From the NCBI GenBank assembly GCA_018136815.1, contig CM030938.1, positions 360,247 to 424,246 of the forward strand: DNA of 64,000 nt. Direction: 5' to 3'. The DNA is from Isochrysis galbana. Taxonomy: Eukaryota; Haptophyta; Isochrysidales; Isochrysidaceae. This document shows positions 1-11,283 of this stretch, piece after piece (position 1 is the first letter of the stretch; each line of letters begins with the position of its first letter). The notes beneath the pieces were generated by a model. The model did not search any database, was not told the origin of the DNA, and saw only the letters and a list, made by a program, of their open reading frames with translations. Made by a program: the position numbers and the translations under genes.

Positions 1-3
1 CAG

Positions 4-1312
4 GTGCTGGATGGCAGTGAGACATCGAGCCAAGACGCCGCGCTCTCTCGGAATCCGTTGCAGCACGAGGCCACCCTCGTCCAAACCAATCCGAGCACGG
101 CGCAGCAAGCTGACCCGCGGATGCTGTCGCAGGGTCGGCTCCCGCACACCGGCAATTCGGGTTGTGCAGGGATGCCACCGAAAGGCCCCGGCTTGGTTGG
201 CGGCAATGCGCCTAACTCGATGTACTCTATGAATCCACTCTTGAGGAGCGGCCAGTCTGGTGGAGGGTCATGCGACCCACGCCGCATGGGCCCCAGCGGC
301 CCAACTGCACCTGCCATTTGCGTGACGTACACGAACAACCCGCTGATGGTGGCGGCCGGCCAGGCGGAGGATCATGCGAACCTCACGGCATGGGCCCCGG
401 CGGAATGAGTGAGCCGGCCAACAGCGCTTTGAACTATCACAACCCGCTGATGATGCCTGGAGGCCAGCATGGTGGAGGGTGGTGCGGCCAGCACGACATG
501 GGCCCATCGGCGCAAATTCGCCGACTGCCGACAGCGCGATGAACTCAAACAACCCACTCGTGAGCGGCAATCAGCCTGACGGAGGGTCGTGCGGCCCCCT
601 CGGGATGGGCCCCAGCGGTGTGGACGCGCCCACCAGAGCGCAATCAACTCGAACAACTCGTGTATGTGCGGTGGCCAACCTGGCGGGGGGACGTGCGATC
701 CACAGGGCATGGACCCCTGCGGCGCGAGCGCGCCCGCCAACAGCGCGATGAACTCTAACAACCTGCTGATGATGCTGGAGGCCACCCTGGCGGAAGGTCG
801 TGCGGCCCGCACGGCATGGGCCCCGGCGGCCCGAATGCGTCTGCCGACAGCGCGATGAACTCGAACAACCCGCTGATGAGCGGCAATCAGCCTGGCGGAG
901 GGTCGTGCGAACCGCATGGCATGGGTCCCAGCGGTGTGAACGCGCCCGCCAATAGCGCGATGAACTCTAACAATCTACTGATGATGCCTGGAGGCCAGCC
1001 CGGCGGAGGGTCGTGCGGCCCATTCGGCATGGGCCCCAGCGGTGTGGACGCGCCCACCAAGAGCGCGATGAACTCGACCAACCCGCGTATGTGCGGTAGC
1101 CAGCCTGGCGGGGGGTCGTGCGATCCACAGGGCATGGACCCCGGCGGCGCGAGCGCGCCCGCCAATAGCGCGATGAACTCTAGCAACCTGCTGATGATGT
1201 CCGGAGGCCACCCGGGCGGAGGGTCGTGCAGTCCACATGGCTTGAGCCATGGCGGTGCACGCGCGTTTACCGACGGCTCGATGTACTCGACAATACACTC
1301 ACTCACATGAAT
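4..1312 (+). repeat. Tandem 105-bp coding repeat (35-residue units), frame-broken
   Basis: About eleven head-to-tail copies of a roughly 105-bp unit. The translated unit is rich in Met, Asn, Gly and Pro, with signatures such as SAMNSNNPLM and QPGGGSC. From 816 to 1245 four units stay in one frame. Upstream, the same peptide hops frame at about 360, 505, 645 and 775, each time by -1, and again near 1290. Single-base losses are visible against sister units, for example a missing C in atgatgcctggagg at about 777. The array may be a decayed 5' part of the fimbrin-like gene that follows, or the indels may be consensus errors. I do not recognise the repeat family. The window edge truncates it at the left. 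Confidence 0.7.
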
Positions 1313-1822
1313 GGCTCAGCCCCCGGCGGTCCGTCTGGTATGCCGCCTGCGGACCATGACACTACATACAACATGATTGCGCACAACCGGATGCTCATCA
1401 ATGACCCGATGGAAAATGCCAACATGTACTTCACGCCAACAGTGCCGATGGTGCCCGTGCCCGCCGACGGTACTAGTTCTGCACCGTCCGACGTAATGCT
1501 AATGTCCAGCCTGGGCATGCCGATGCAGCAGAATTTACTCCCGACACTCCCGCTCATCTCCAAGAATGCGGGCGAAGGGTTGCCCGAGGCGTTCTGGCAC
1601 GGGTCGGCCGAGGAGCGCGCTCAGCAGGTCATCGACCATGGCCTCGCAGCCACCGACAAGCCCCTCTTCCCAGTCGCGCCCGAGTGACCTCTCCGAGCCG
1701 CGCCCACGGATGCAGCAGGCGTATCTGGCGTCAATCGTCGATGCCTTCCCAGGGAGCGTTCCGGACTCGGGCAGCGAAGATGACACGCCCCTCGACGTCC
1801 CTCAGGAAGATCCGAATGAGGC
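1290..1822 (+). CDS. Linker coding region between repeat array and CH domains (frame-broken)
   Basis: Frame 2 (about 1290-1687) reads a Met/Pro-rich stretch continuing the repeat style (HMNGSAPGGPSG), then a more ordinary sequence with GLPEAFWHGSAEERAQQ. The frame then changes, and 1640-1820 reads MQQAYLASIVDAFPGSVPD followed by an acidic run leading into the CH3 domain. These pieces are probably one protein with the flanking features, interrupted by single-base shifts near 1660 and 1820 or by short introns I could not place. No known domain is recognised. Confidence 0.4.
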
Positions 1823-3136
1823 GCCGAGGAGCGCGTCTTCCGCAACTGGGTGAAGTCTCTTGGACTCAAGCTGAACCTGCAGGACCTCTACAATGACTCA
1901 TGCACGGGCGTTGTACTCCTAAAGGTGATGGACAGGCTGGAGCCAGGTTGCGTTGACTGGGCGAAGGTTGATGGTACGCCCAAGAACGACTTTGTGAAGA
2001 TGGCGAACTGCAACCACGCCGTGGATGTCGCTCGGCAACTAGGCTGCAAGCTAGTCGGCATCGCAGGCTCCGACATCGCAGCCGGGTCACCGAAGTTGAC
2101 GGGCTCAATTTGGTGGCAGCTGATGCGAAAGGACTTCTTGCAGTTCATTGACGAGCTTGGCATGCAGCAGGAGCATGTACTAGCGTGGGCCAACGCCCAG
2201 GTGGCGTCCACGGGTTGCGACATTCAGCTCTCGCGCTTCGGGGATCCCGAGATCAAATCGGGAGTTTTCTTATTGCAACTGATGTCGGCGGTCGCGCCCG
2301 AAGCGGTCAATCCAGACATGATCAAGCCGGGTCTCTCGCCCTTTGACCAGCAGCTGAATGCCAAGCTCGCCATCTCAACGGCGCATAAGATGGGGGCGCG
2401 CGTCTTTTGTGGCTGGCAAGACATTATTGAGGCACGGCCGAAGCTGATGCTTTCCATGATGGCTGCGGTTATGGCTATTGCCTTCCAGAAGCGGGCGACG
2501 ACGAAGCAGGACGTGCTCAACCAGGTCGCACGATCCCAGCCACGACCATCTCTACCTCGTGCTGCGTCCTCCGTCGCCTCCATTCTCTCGGTCACCTCAG
2601 CGCCATTTTCAAGGAATGGCTCCATCGCAAGGAGCGGGTCCATGGTGAGGAAATCCCCAGACCAGGTCGTCGCAGCCATGCGCAACGAAATCAAATCCGA
2701 GCTGGAAGAGGAGTCTATCATGCCAAACTCCAAGCCAAATTCGAAGCTGGATCGCCTCTTCGCCGCGTTACCCAGTCTGCCAAACCCATTCGGGAACCGC
2801 AAGGGCGCTCAAGTCGAGCCAATGCGCAGCCCCGACACAGGCCTCAAGCTGTACGTCCCCGAGAGTCCCCACGCTATGAAGCAGGCTCAGATACGCAGCG
2901 CTCGTAAGTCACCGCCAACATCGCCCAGGCTCGATGCAGACCGGTTCGTCTTCAACCAAATCTCGAAACCCCATGCGCTGCCTCCCGTGCCAGCGCCGCT
3001 CGGCACTCCACCGCCTGCCACGCCGCGTGGCGGCGCGCCGTATGCGCCCGGGCAGGGCGATGCGGAGCAGATGACGCCAAGAGATGCAGCACTCGCGCGT
3101 GCCCGCGCGGCGCGGGGCGCCGCCGTCCGCGTCTAA
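1823..3136 (+). CDS. Fimbrin/plastin-like actin-bundling protein, CH3-CH4 region (5' partial)
   Basis: Two consecutive calponin-homology domains match the third and fourth CH domains of fimbrin/plastin. The first begins at VFRNWVKSLGL (about 1835) and includes DLYNDSCTGVVLLKVMDRL, VDWAKV, the NCNHAVDVARQLG helix and WWQLMR. The second runs from about 2180 to 2500, with MIKPGLSP and MGARVF. A Ser/Pro-rich tail without a recognised domain follows (2510-3136, stop TAA). Fimbrins cross-link actin filaments. A TGA at 1817 closes this frame, and the acidic text just upstream (DDTPLDVPQEDPNEA, 1780-1825) is in another frame, so a one-base indel or an intron lies near 1820. More coding-like sequence is at 1290-1687. 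CH1, CH2 and EF-hands are not visible; the window edge or an unusual repeat N-terminus may explain that. CH3-CH4 is confident; the gene start is not. Confidence 0.72.
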   Translation, partial: AEERVFRNWVKSLGLKLNLQDLYNDSCTGVVLLKVMDRLEPGCVDWAKVDGTPKNDFVKMANCNHAVDVARQLGCKLVGIAGSDIAAGSPKLTGSIWWQLMRKDFLQFIDELGMQQEHVLAWANAQVASTGCDIQLSRFGDPEIKSGVFLLQLMSAVAPEAVNPDMIKPGLSPFDQQLNAKLAISTAHKMGARVFCGWQDIIEARPKLMLSMMAAVMAIAFQKRATTKQDVLNQVARSQPRPSLPRAASSVASILSVTSAPFSRNGSIARSGSMVRKSPDQVVAAMRNEIKSELEEESIMPNSKPNSKLDRLFAALPSLPNPFGNRKGAQVEPMRSPDTGLKLYVPESPHAMKQAQIRSARKSPPTSPRLDADRFVFNQISKPHALPPVPAPLGTPPPATPRGGAPYAPGQGDAEQMTPRDAALARARAARGAAVRV

Positions 3137-4608
3137 GGAGAGGGAGGAGCGGGGGCGGAGACCCCCTCCCCCCCCTTGCGGCCATTGGACGCTCTCCCGC
3201 TGCAACGCCTAGCATGGCGGAGTCCACTACCAGTGGACCAGGCGATCCCCACAGGAGCTCCTGCCACGACTTCGTCGCTGCGAACCCGCGTCCATCACGC
3301 GTGCCCCACAGGCTCTACCACACACACCCCTCGTTCTTTTGCTACGACCCGGGCGGCGCGCTGCCCCCCCCCCTCTCCACATAGGACTTCCACAACTACA
3401 TGGTAGTACTCCTACTACTAATACTACTTGTGCCGGCCCCTTCTACATCTGTCTGCCTGTGAACACACTCGTGATTGCTTTTCCTCTTTTTCTTCATGTT
3501 CACAACCCCCCACCCTCCCGTTCTTTTGTATCGATCGATCGCCACACATCCCCACTCGCCGCGCGATGTACTCGAACCCTCTCTTCAGAGAGAGGGTTGG
3601 TCGCGAGCATGATGGTTCGATGGTCGATGGTTGTGGCATGTAACATGTAACATGTAGCACTAGTACTCTAGTATAATAGTTGACTAGATTTGCTTTTTGT
3701 GAAGCGGGGCCGGTCAAGGCAAGAGGTGGGCACACAGGCCGGCGTGGAGCGTGGAGGTGGAGGTGGAGGCTCACGGTCACAAGCTGATGGAGAGCCACCG
3801 CAAGACCCTACGGCCAAGGATTTTACTTCTTACACCTAGAGCCTACTTTAGAGAGCGCGTGGCGTGACTTTTCCCCAGCGGCTCCCCCCGTGTCTTCCCT
3901 TTCCCGAAACTTTCCTGTTGTGGGCAGGGGAGATCACGGGCGGCTGTCGTGCTCGATGCGCCGGGGGAGAGCGCATCCGCTTCTCTTTTCCCTCTCTCGT
4001 AGGTTCCGTTTGCCCACCACGAGGGGGAGCGAGGCAGATTGAACGATTTGCCCACGGAAAACTCATGACACCGAGTGAGGTCGCCTTTCGAGCCGAACGC
4101 CCACAGTGAGCGAGCGGAGTGCTCGGAAGTCGGGGGGGAGAATGCAGCCGATCTCTGATCTCCGTCGACCTGTGAGGGAGCTCCGCTCAGGTTCGACGAG
4201 ATCGTTTCAGGGAGATCGTCTGAGTCGAGATATGTTTCAAAACGTCATTGGAAGCTACCATTAAACAACTCAGCTCGCGAAGGTGCCGCAGAGATCACGA
4301 TCTGGTCATGGTGGATAGCGAGAGCTCGAGCTGATCTCGGCCGGCCCGCGCGCACCTACCGCTCGGAGACGGCGGTTGGCCGACTCGCATTTTCCCCCCC
4401 AGGGAAGTGGGACTGACACTGAGTGCAAACGGTGGCTCGTCTTTTTCATCTCCCCGCGAGGTGGGAGCTGCGGGGTGTTGGGGGGCGGGGGAGATGAAGC
4501 CCGCGGGGGGGGCCGGGGCCGGTGATTGGGGGAGGAAGAGGGGCGAGGGGAGTCCTTCGGGTGAAGCTCGGCGCTGCTCAGGGGGCTGCCGCAACAGAGA
4601 GCAGAGGA
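3137..4608. other. Intergenic region, no gene seen
   Basis: Between the fimbrin-like stop and the next start codon I see no coding region or RNA gene. The first 500 bp are C-rich and carry short ORFs without recognisable content. The last 300 bp are G-rich and probably hold the promoter and leader of the membrane-protein gene at 4609. Confidence 0.5.
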
Positions 4609-6766
4609 ATGGCCGCCCAGGAGCGGGCGGAAGGTGGGTGCTCGACACCGAACAGGGCCAACATGCTTGACACCGCGCTCGAGACCGCAGAATGGGCTTC
4701 CTCCATGCTTCGCCGACGCGAGCCCACCGGTCTCCTCTTCATAGAGAAGCTCCGGCGGCAGCTCGGCTTCCTTTCACCGCTCGCGCTCCTCCAGATCTGC
4801 TGCCTGTACACCACGGTCTTGATCAAGCTGGGCTCGAGTTTATGGTATTTCCATTGCGGATGCCTTGCCCTCTTTACCGCCACCATGACCATCGGACTCA
4901 CCTCTTGCCTTGAACGGCCCCGCTTCAATTTTGGGATGAGCGCTGAGTACGCCATGATGACCTTTGGCCTTATCATTGCCTCACACACGGTGCTGCTCAA
5001 CCTCCACGCTCTCTTCCAGCCGGACCAGGCGGCACAGAGCGCGCAGCTTGTTGACTCCTTCTTCTCCTACCTGATGATCAATCACGGAGTCTTCTGGGCA
5101 GTCTCCCCATGTCCATCCCCTACTCGCATCTCGTGGCTGTGGGTCTTCCTTGCATGCAGCTTCTCCGATGCCCTCTGTCACGCTTACCTGCTCGAGGCCA
5201 ACGCGCTCATCTGGATACTCCGTGGACCGGTGGTGCTCTGTATGAGTGCGGTTTTCGGTCGACTTGGGGTCATGTTTGTCCTTGCTCGGAGCGCAAAGCT
5301 CGAGGGAACCATGGGAGATCTACGTGTCGCCCTCGACACCAATTTCTCCAGTGTCAAACAGCTGGTGGACGTCGAGAACATTGCGCGGGCTTGGGAGCGA
5401 GGCCCACTCGTCAGCATCAACTCGTACTCGACTATGGCGGCCATTCTTGTGAGTTGCCTTCATGCGGCTTCTATGGTCTTCTTCAACGAGGCTGTCCTCA
5501 TGCAGGTGGGTATGTTGCAGACGCTTATCTTCATCGGGCCTTGGTTCTTGAGATATTTTCATACCCGACTGAACTCCGGCTTTTCTCGCCTCGCCGTCTT
5601 TCTTTGCCCGGTCCTGTATCCGCTTCGGGCGCTGAGAGATATCGGCGACATTGCCGCGTGGCTCGGTAGCAAGTCGAACGTTGGCTGGTGCAATGCCGAG
5701 GTTTCAACAACCGAAGGCATCACATTAGCGACCTCCACAAACCCAGTGTCCTGCAACCACTTCACCCTCTTGGAGCTCTCAGAGCCCATCATGGAATGGT
5801 CAATCGAGCCATACCTTGATTTCGCCCGGGGTCTCGTTGCTGCCACATTGCCCCTTCCCCAATGCGGCGGCAGACATCTGTGGCGGGTGTTGCCCTGAGT
5901 GCTTTCACACGAGAACTTCGGCGTGGGCTCATAGTCTCAGGGAACATACCAGCTGAGGTGGTCATGGGTGCTGCGCTACGCGGAGTCGTCACAGTTTTGA
6001 TGGCCGCGCTCGTGGTACGCTCCTCGCTTGTAATAGCCTGCCGCCGACCGGGCATTCACGGACTAGCATTCGTCCCAGTGCGCAACTGTGAACCTGGACC
6101 ACCCTCAACTGGGAATGAAATCTTCTTACTAACGGTGCCCATGCGTTACTGCCGTAGGCGCGGTTTACGGTTCACACTGCGATGGCCGGCTGCTGGCAGC
6201 GCGCACGCATTATGGCCGAGTTTGAGTTGACGCGCAAGGAGCAGTTAAGATCACTCGCGGCTCACGAGCTTCGCAAGGCTATCGCTCGAAATGTTGTCGA
6301 TGGTTATTCCGGGGCCGAAAGCGGAAATCTGCTTCACTCTTCGCTGGTGCGTCGTTCATCAACTTCACGTCCCCTGACGTCCACGTCGTTTGGAATCTCT
6401 AATTTGACCTCGCGATCGTCAAGCTCTTTCTCCACCGACTCCGGGCGCACATTCCACCGTGCGTGCAGTATCACACGCCAAGATTCTGATATGTCCAAGA
6501 GCTCCCGTACACAAGACGAGGTCCGCTTTGATAAGCCTGCTGAGGGGGCTGGGCGAGCAGAAGCCATGTACCGAACACGGCGGTCACGGCCTCCCTCTTT
6601 TCAGCCCCCGTCAAAGCCTGGGCTTTGGGAGGTATTTCTGCATGAAGATGTCGTAAAGAATGCTGTGATCTACATGATACCGTTCGTCGTCCTTCTTTTG
6701 GTCACCATGATGCAAGAAGCTCCGCTAGTTAACCAAGGCAATCGAAGCCATGCAAATATTGGCTGA
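4609..6766 (+). CDS. Multi-pass membrane protein of unknown function
   Basis: The ATG at 4609 (gaggaATGg) starts an open frame with about six to eight hydrophobic segments between 4750 and 5640 (for example LSPLALLQICCLYTTVLI and YAMMTFGLIIASHTVLL). The frame changes between about 5750 and 5860, either by an undetected intron or a one-base indel, and continues from 5862 (VVMGAALRGVVTVLMAALV). A clear intron follows: donor GTACGC at 6015 (or GTAATA at 6030, same phase), branch-point TACTAAC at 6127-6133, acceptor AG at 6156-6157, phase 0. The last exon (6158-6766) encodes a Ser-rich cytosolic-looking region and one C-terminal hydrophobic segment (AVIYMIPFVVLLLVTMM). No family was recognised. 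The 6-kb end is well supported as coding; the 5.75-5.86 kb junction is uncertain. Confidence 0.6.
6015..6157 (+). other. Spliceosomal intron with perfect TACTAAC branch point
   Basis: A 143-bp phase-0 intron joins VLMAALV to ARFTVHTAMAGC. The acceptor is tgccgtag, and TACTAAC lies 24 bases upstream of it. An alternative donor at 6030 keeps the same phase and would add five residues. Confidence 0.6.
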
Positions 6767-6977
6767 CCTGTGGGGCTCGTGAATGCATCGGGGGTAGGCT
6801 GACAGGTATTTGTCGTCGAGGAGTCCGAGACAAAGTAAGTGAGATCTTGCAGCTAGTAGCTGATTGAGTTGAGTAGGGCCATGACGGCCCATCTTCTGAG
6901 CGTCACACAAGTCGCCAAATTCAAGTTGATGGTCGCGAGAGAGTGCGCCCGGATGCAATGGCGACCACGATATATGC

Positions 6978-7175
6978 TAGGGCGGTCTAACAGGGATTTT
7001 TTATGAGGGGTGCGAAAATGGCCATCTAAGAAATGAGGAAATTTGAGGATTTTTTAGTAGCGAAAGTTCCCAATACACCAACAGCAAGCGCACATATGCA
7101 GTATCCAAGGCCCATTAGGACCCAGCCCCCCCCCCCCCGGGCCCCCACCCGCACAACAAAACCTAACCAAATACT
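6978..7175 (+). repeat. Dispersed repeat family H, copy 1
   Basis: This copy begins with tagggcggtctaacaggg (6978-6995) and continues with an AT-rich stretch and then cccattaggacccag. The same order of blocks recurs at 12549-12750, including gaaagttcccaatac and cccattgggtccca, and a shorter form is at 60614-60740. It encodes nothing recognisable; probably a non-autonomous element end. Confidence 0.55.
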
Positions 7176-7239
7176 GACAAAAGACGCTAAAGTTGCAAAG
7201 GGCTAAAACCCTCAACTTCAAATCGAGACCGGGCGCGGT

Positions 7240-7665
7240 GCGTGCGCGTTTTCGACGGTCCATCCAGATGAGGGCCCCGCCTGATACCAATACCAAATAC
7301 ACAGGGGCCACCAAGATAATCACGCCAATCGGGCAGGCCTTGCGCCGAGACCTCGTCGAAATCAGCTATCCGCGGAGCCCATTGGACGTCGGACGTCTCC
7401 GAGGGAGGTCCGAAGAGCTCACCTTCGAACTGATGCCGGGCGCGATGCGTGCGCGTTTTCGGCGATCCATCCAGATGCCAGATGCGGGGGGGGGGCCGCC
7501 AGACACCAAATACGCAAGGGCCACCTGGACAGTCACGCCAAAAGGGCAGGCCGCGCCGAAACCTCGTCGAAATCAGCCATCCGCGGAGCCCATTGGACGT
7601 CGGCGTCGGACGTCTCCGAGGGAGGCCCGGAGAGCTCAACTTATTCGAACTGATCCCCCTCCCCG
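7240..7665 (+). repeat. About 205-bp tandem repeat, two copies
   Basis: Two copies of a roughly 207-bp unit start at 7247 and 7454 (cgttttcg..gatccatccagatg). The same unit, with a 201-bp period, forms the array at 56661-57130 inside the composite hAT element. The unit contains tccatccagatg, gacaccaaat.cacaggg, gaaatcagc.atccg and gacgtctccgag. It is open in more than one frame, which is a by-product of composition and length rather than evidence of a protein. Confidence 0.7.
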
Positions 7666-7699
7666 ATCATCCAAAGAAGGAATCGGGGAGAGGGGAAGC

Positions 7700-7795
7700 G
7701 GATGGTGGTAGGATAGGGAGGGTAGTTAGGAGTAGCACCAGCAATCTTCCTCACGCCGTGTAAGTAGCGGCTAGTTTTCTAAGATTTTTTTTGTG
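7700..7795 (+). repeat. Dispersed repeat family I, copy 1
   Basis: The block gtaggatagggagggtagtt..agtagca followed by cacgccgtg.aagtagcgg.tag recurs at 27510-27580, 37165-37250 and, degraded, at 59180-59265. It has no coding content. Confidence 0.45.
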
Positions 7796-7955
7796 CACCG
7801 GGCGCGATGTGCCGTGTGACAAAGTTGATGGATACGTAATAATGTCGCGATTTCAAATCTGAGGCAGTATGATAAAACGTTTTATAGCGCATGGTTTATT
7901 TATTTTTATTTCTGCAAGACCGTATTTTTACTAATAAGTAATGAGATCCTTTTTC

Positions 7956-8877
7956 AACCTACTTTTATAAGTGGGGGTCAATGGGGGCCTCGCGCCCCCC
8001 TCTCTCCATTGCGGACACCCCCCGGGGTGGGCCCGTACATTCAACCCCAGCCCCTGCCCTCTGGCAGGGGCAGGGCACTCATCAATACAGCCCAGACCCC
8101 TAGTGGGCGCGGGCCGCGAGCCGCACTCCCAGGCCCGCATGGGCCTGCTCTCGTACTGACTCCCCCCCCATCCCTGGTCGCCAGGCAGACAGGGACCTCC
8201 GGGCGGCACCCAAGGCCAGCGAGGCGAGCGAGGGAGAGGCAGGGGGGGCCAGGGGCTGAGCCCCAGCCTCCACTGCCCCTGAGCTGCCCTTGCTGGCCCT
8301 CTGGGCGCCCCTGAAGGACCTCTGAGAGCAGGCCATGGCGCGCCGCATGGCGACGCGCCGCAGGGACCGGGGCGGAAGAGAATGGAACGAGGGAGAGGGG
8401 GGGATTTGCACCCCCCCGATGGAGTGTGGTGAGAAACGAGCCCCGTTTGCGTTAGCAAACGGGCGAAGGGGGGCGGCTGGCGACAGGAGAGGCGAGAAGA
8501 AGGGAGTGGCTCAAGACGTCCCTGTGGCAGGTATAGGGGGGCGCAGACATTTATTTCTTCGAGGACCGCTCGCGGCGCGAGCTGTAAGGGCCGTTCTCCT
8601 TTTTTGACGAGAGGTTCCTCCCCCCCCCCCGGTGCTTTTTCCCGGAGAGTCGGCCGGCGTCGACCGGACCGCCTCAATGGGTTTTCCCTCATTTTAACTT
8701 GTGGGGAGTTAGAATGGGAGCCGGGGGCCTGCGAGGGGGGAGATGTGGAAGGGTGCATAGGAGTATGTATCTGTGACAACAGCACGCGCCATGGTGTACG
8801 GGCAGGTGCGCTGAGGGCTGTCGTGTTAGTACCGGGCTAGTGAGAGTAGTGGTACTAATGCTCAGATAGATTGTTGT
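7956..8877 (+). mobile_element. GC-rich retroposon (family D) with 19-bp target-site duplication
   Basis: A 922-bp insertion is flanked by the identical 19-mer agtaatgagatcctttttc at 7937-7955 and 8878-8896. The long TSD and an ATTGTTGT-type 3' tail fit target-primed insertion (a LINE/SINE-like element). A homologous inverted copy lies at about 40010-40912, where the tail is an (ATT)n run, and a diverged relative lies at about 41860-42610. The body is very GC-rich with a hairpin-like tttgcgttagcaaacggg. No reverse transcriptase or other protein is visible, so it is non-autonomous or 5'-truncated. Confidence 0.7.
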
Positions 8878-8899
8878 AGTAATGAGATCCTTTTTCGTA

Positions 8900-9699
8900 T
8901 TCCTTTCTAAACCCCGTCACGAAACACCAAACACTCATGAAGGAAAAAAGTGCACACACACGTGCGAGCGGCCTGAAGACGGAGCATGGAAGCCATGCGC
9001 CATGCGTATGATTGCGGGTGGTTACATGCACATGCGTCAATGGCATCAACATACTACTATTATATTGTAATATTCAGTATTATTGTAAACGGACTATGGA
9101 CATTTGATGGCTCAACTTGAATTATGTCCGATCTTCGACGGAACGTGACCTAACTAATAGCTCATAAGTAGTATCAAAAAGCCTCATGCCACATGCAGGC
9201 GCTGCTGATACTCAACACTCAACACAACATTGGCAAGTATGTATGTATATGTGCCGACGCTCGACAGTCGACAGGGGTGTCCCAAGCGCCACTAGTGGCA
9301 GCGGAGTTAGCTCTCGGTGCTAATATTAAGCTCACGGCACCATAACATTTCCCACGCGTATGCACATTTGCGATTGATGAAAGTCTACAAACAATCTTTA
9401 GTGTACAAACAAGCGCGCGTGCTCTCGAGTCTCTCGACCGCTTAGCACTAGAGTAGTGCATGTTCTATGATCGTCTATGTTGCAGACGGGTCGACAATAA
9501 CGGCAGAGAGGGGTGAGGGCGGGAGAGCATGACGTTGCGAAAGGTGGGGCATTTAGAGAGACGTCGATCGGTCTCGAGTGCAACACCTTGTGACGAAAGA
9601 AACAGAAGAAGATGCAAGAAACGAGTGGAGAAAACTCTCCCCACCCATGGAGAAAGTGTACTGGACACGCATCGCGCATAGAAAGCGTTGGCCAAAAAA
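8900..9699. other. Intergenic region, no gene seen
   Basis: This is AT-richer sequence between the family D retroposon and the end of the ammonium transporter gene. No conserved ORF, RNA gene or element end is visible. The proximal part is presumably the 3' UTR of the minus-strand transporter. Confidence 0.45.
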
Positions 9700-11283
9700 T
9701 CACCGGAAAGCGTGGACGCGGCGCCAACGTATTTGGAGGGTGTCAAGGCCGCCGATCTCAACTTCCTCGCTAACACGAAGCAAATGGCAAACACGGAGAA
9801 GCCAGAAGAGCCCGGACGCGAGGCCGCCCACCCACAGGATGATCATGATGATGGCAACCACTTGTGCAGCGAACAGCATACCGCATCCGTAGACAATGCC
9901 ACAGTAGCTTGAGGCCTCTGATCCGTCATCCCAAGCCATCGACGTGTATGCAGGGTAGGCGAACAATCCCACCGCGAGAAGTCCCCAGATCCCGCACACT
10001 CCATGGATAGCAACTGCACCTAACGGATCGTCGATGCGGAGCTTGAGCAACAAATAGCTCGACCAGATGCATAGGAAGCCTGCGACGCAGCCGATGACAA
10101 ATGCTGCCCAGGGCAAAAGGTATGCTGCCCCTGCCGTCACGCCCACCAGACCAGCGAGTATGCCATTGCAGCAGCTTGAGAGGTCGTACACTTTGGTGAC
10201 GATTCGCTCGAGGAGCACGGCAGAGAGTCCGCCACCTGCGGCCGCAAGCGTGGTGCACATAGCAGAGCGTGCCATTATCGTGCCTTTGCCCTCGCCGACG
10301 ATGCCCATAGTCGAGCCTGAGTTAAATCCGTACCATCCCATCCAAAGGATGAATGTGCCCAACACAACAAGTGGTGCCGAGTTGCCAGGCATCGGGACAA
10401 CATCACCGTTCGCCTCGAATCGGCCGATGCGCGGCCCCATAAAGAACGTACCACAAAACGCCGCAATGCCGCCCGTCATGTGAACCACGCCCGAGCCAGC
10501 AAAGTCAAGAGCGCCCCCAAGGATGGTTAGATCCTTAGACCTGGAGTAGCCACCGGCAAGGAACCCGTTGTCACACCACAACCAGTGTACGACCACCGGA
10601 TAGATGATTGACGTAATGACGAGGGTGTAGATGATATAAGCCTGGACTTGAGCTCTCTCGGCGACGGCGCCGGACACGATGGTCGAGGCGGCTGCAGCGA
10701 AGCCGTATTGAAACATCCACCTCGCCATGGTGTAGCCATCGGCTTGGGATTCCACCGAGCCCCAGCCAGCCGCAAAGAAACCCTGAGGTCCCTGTGTCGC
10801 AGTCCCAATAAAGACGTTGCCCGAGGGAGATCCCGAGTCGCCGAACGCGGCACCGGAGCCTATTCCCCACCAGAAGAGAGCGCTGATGCACGAATCGAGC
10901 ATATTTTTCAGCAAGATGTTCTTCACGTTCTTCGCACGCACACTGCCTGCCTCCACAAGTGCGAATCCTACCTGCGCAAACGGGGCGGGATACAACCAGT
11001 CAGGCAAGAGGCAGCCAGAGTGTGGCGTGGGCGGGAAGATCGCTGCGGGCAGCCTGAATCAGCGATCAAAAAGGGCTGGTCGTGGTCTGGCAAAGCCGGT
11101 TGAGCGCAGCGCTGCCAGGATGCGTGGTGAGGGGGGGGGGGGTTGCAGGTGCAGGAGCGGGCGGACCTGCATGAAGAAGACGAGGGTGCCGAGGGAGACG
11201 AGGAAGAAGGCGTCGATGTTGCGCAGCGCCGCCGTCTGCCGTGCGAGCTCCTCCGCGACCGCGAGCGTAAAGTTGGCCGACAT
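9700..11283 (-). CDS. AMT/Mep/Rh-family ammonium transporter
   Basis: This gene moves ammonium/ammonia across a membrane, usually the plasma membrane. Exon 1 (11167-11283, ATG at 11283) encodes 39 residues ending GTLVFFMQ. Exon 2 (9700-10971) resumes at VGFALVEAGSVRAKNVKN, the usual start of AMT helix 2. The 195-bp intron (10972-11166) is phase 0, donor CAG|GTCCGC and acceptor GCGCAG|GTAGG. The AMT signature DFAGSGVVHMTGG is present. The conserved pore histidines are visible in GVVHMTGG and AIHGVCGIWG, and the cytosolic tail starts LRVSEEVEIGGLD. The predicted length is 462 residues, normal for eukaryotic AMTs. The last dozen residues (IRWRRVHAFR) look atypical, so a further 3' exon cannot be excluded. 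The sense strand carries a long CT tract upstream (11576-12010). Confidence 0.93.
10972..11166 (-). other. Intron 1 of the ammonium transporter gene
   Basis: A 195-bp phase-0 GT-AG intron. Removing it reconstitutes the highly conserved FFMQ-GFA-AGSVRAKN region of AMT proteins, which makes the boundaries secure. Confidence 0.88.
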
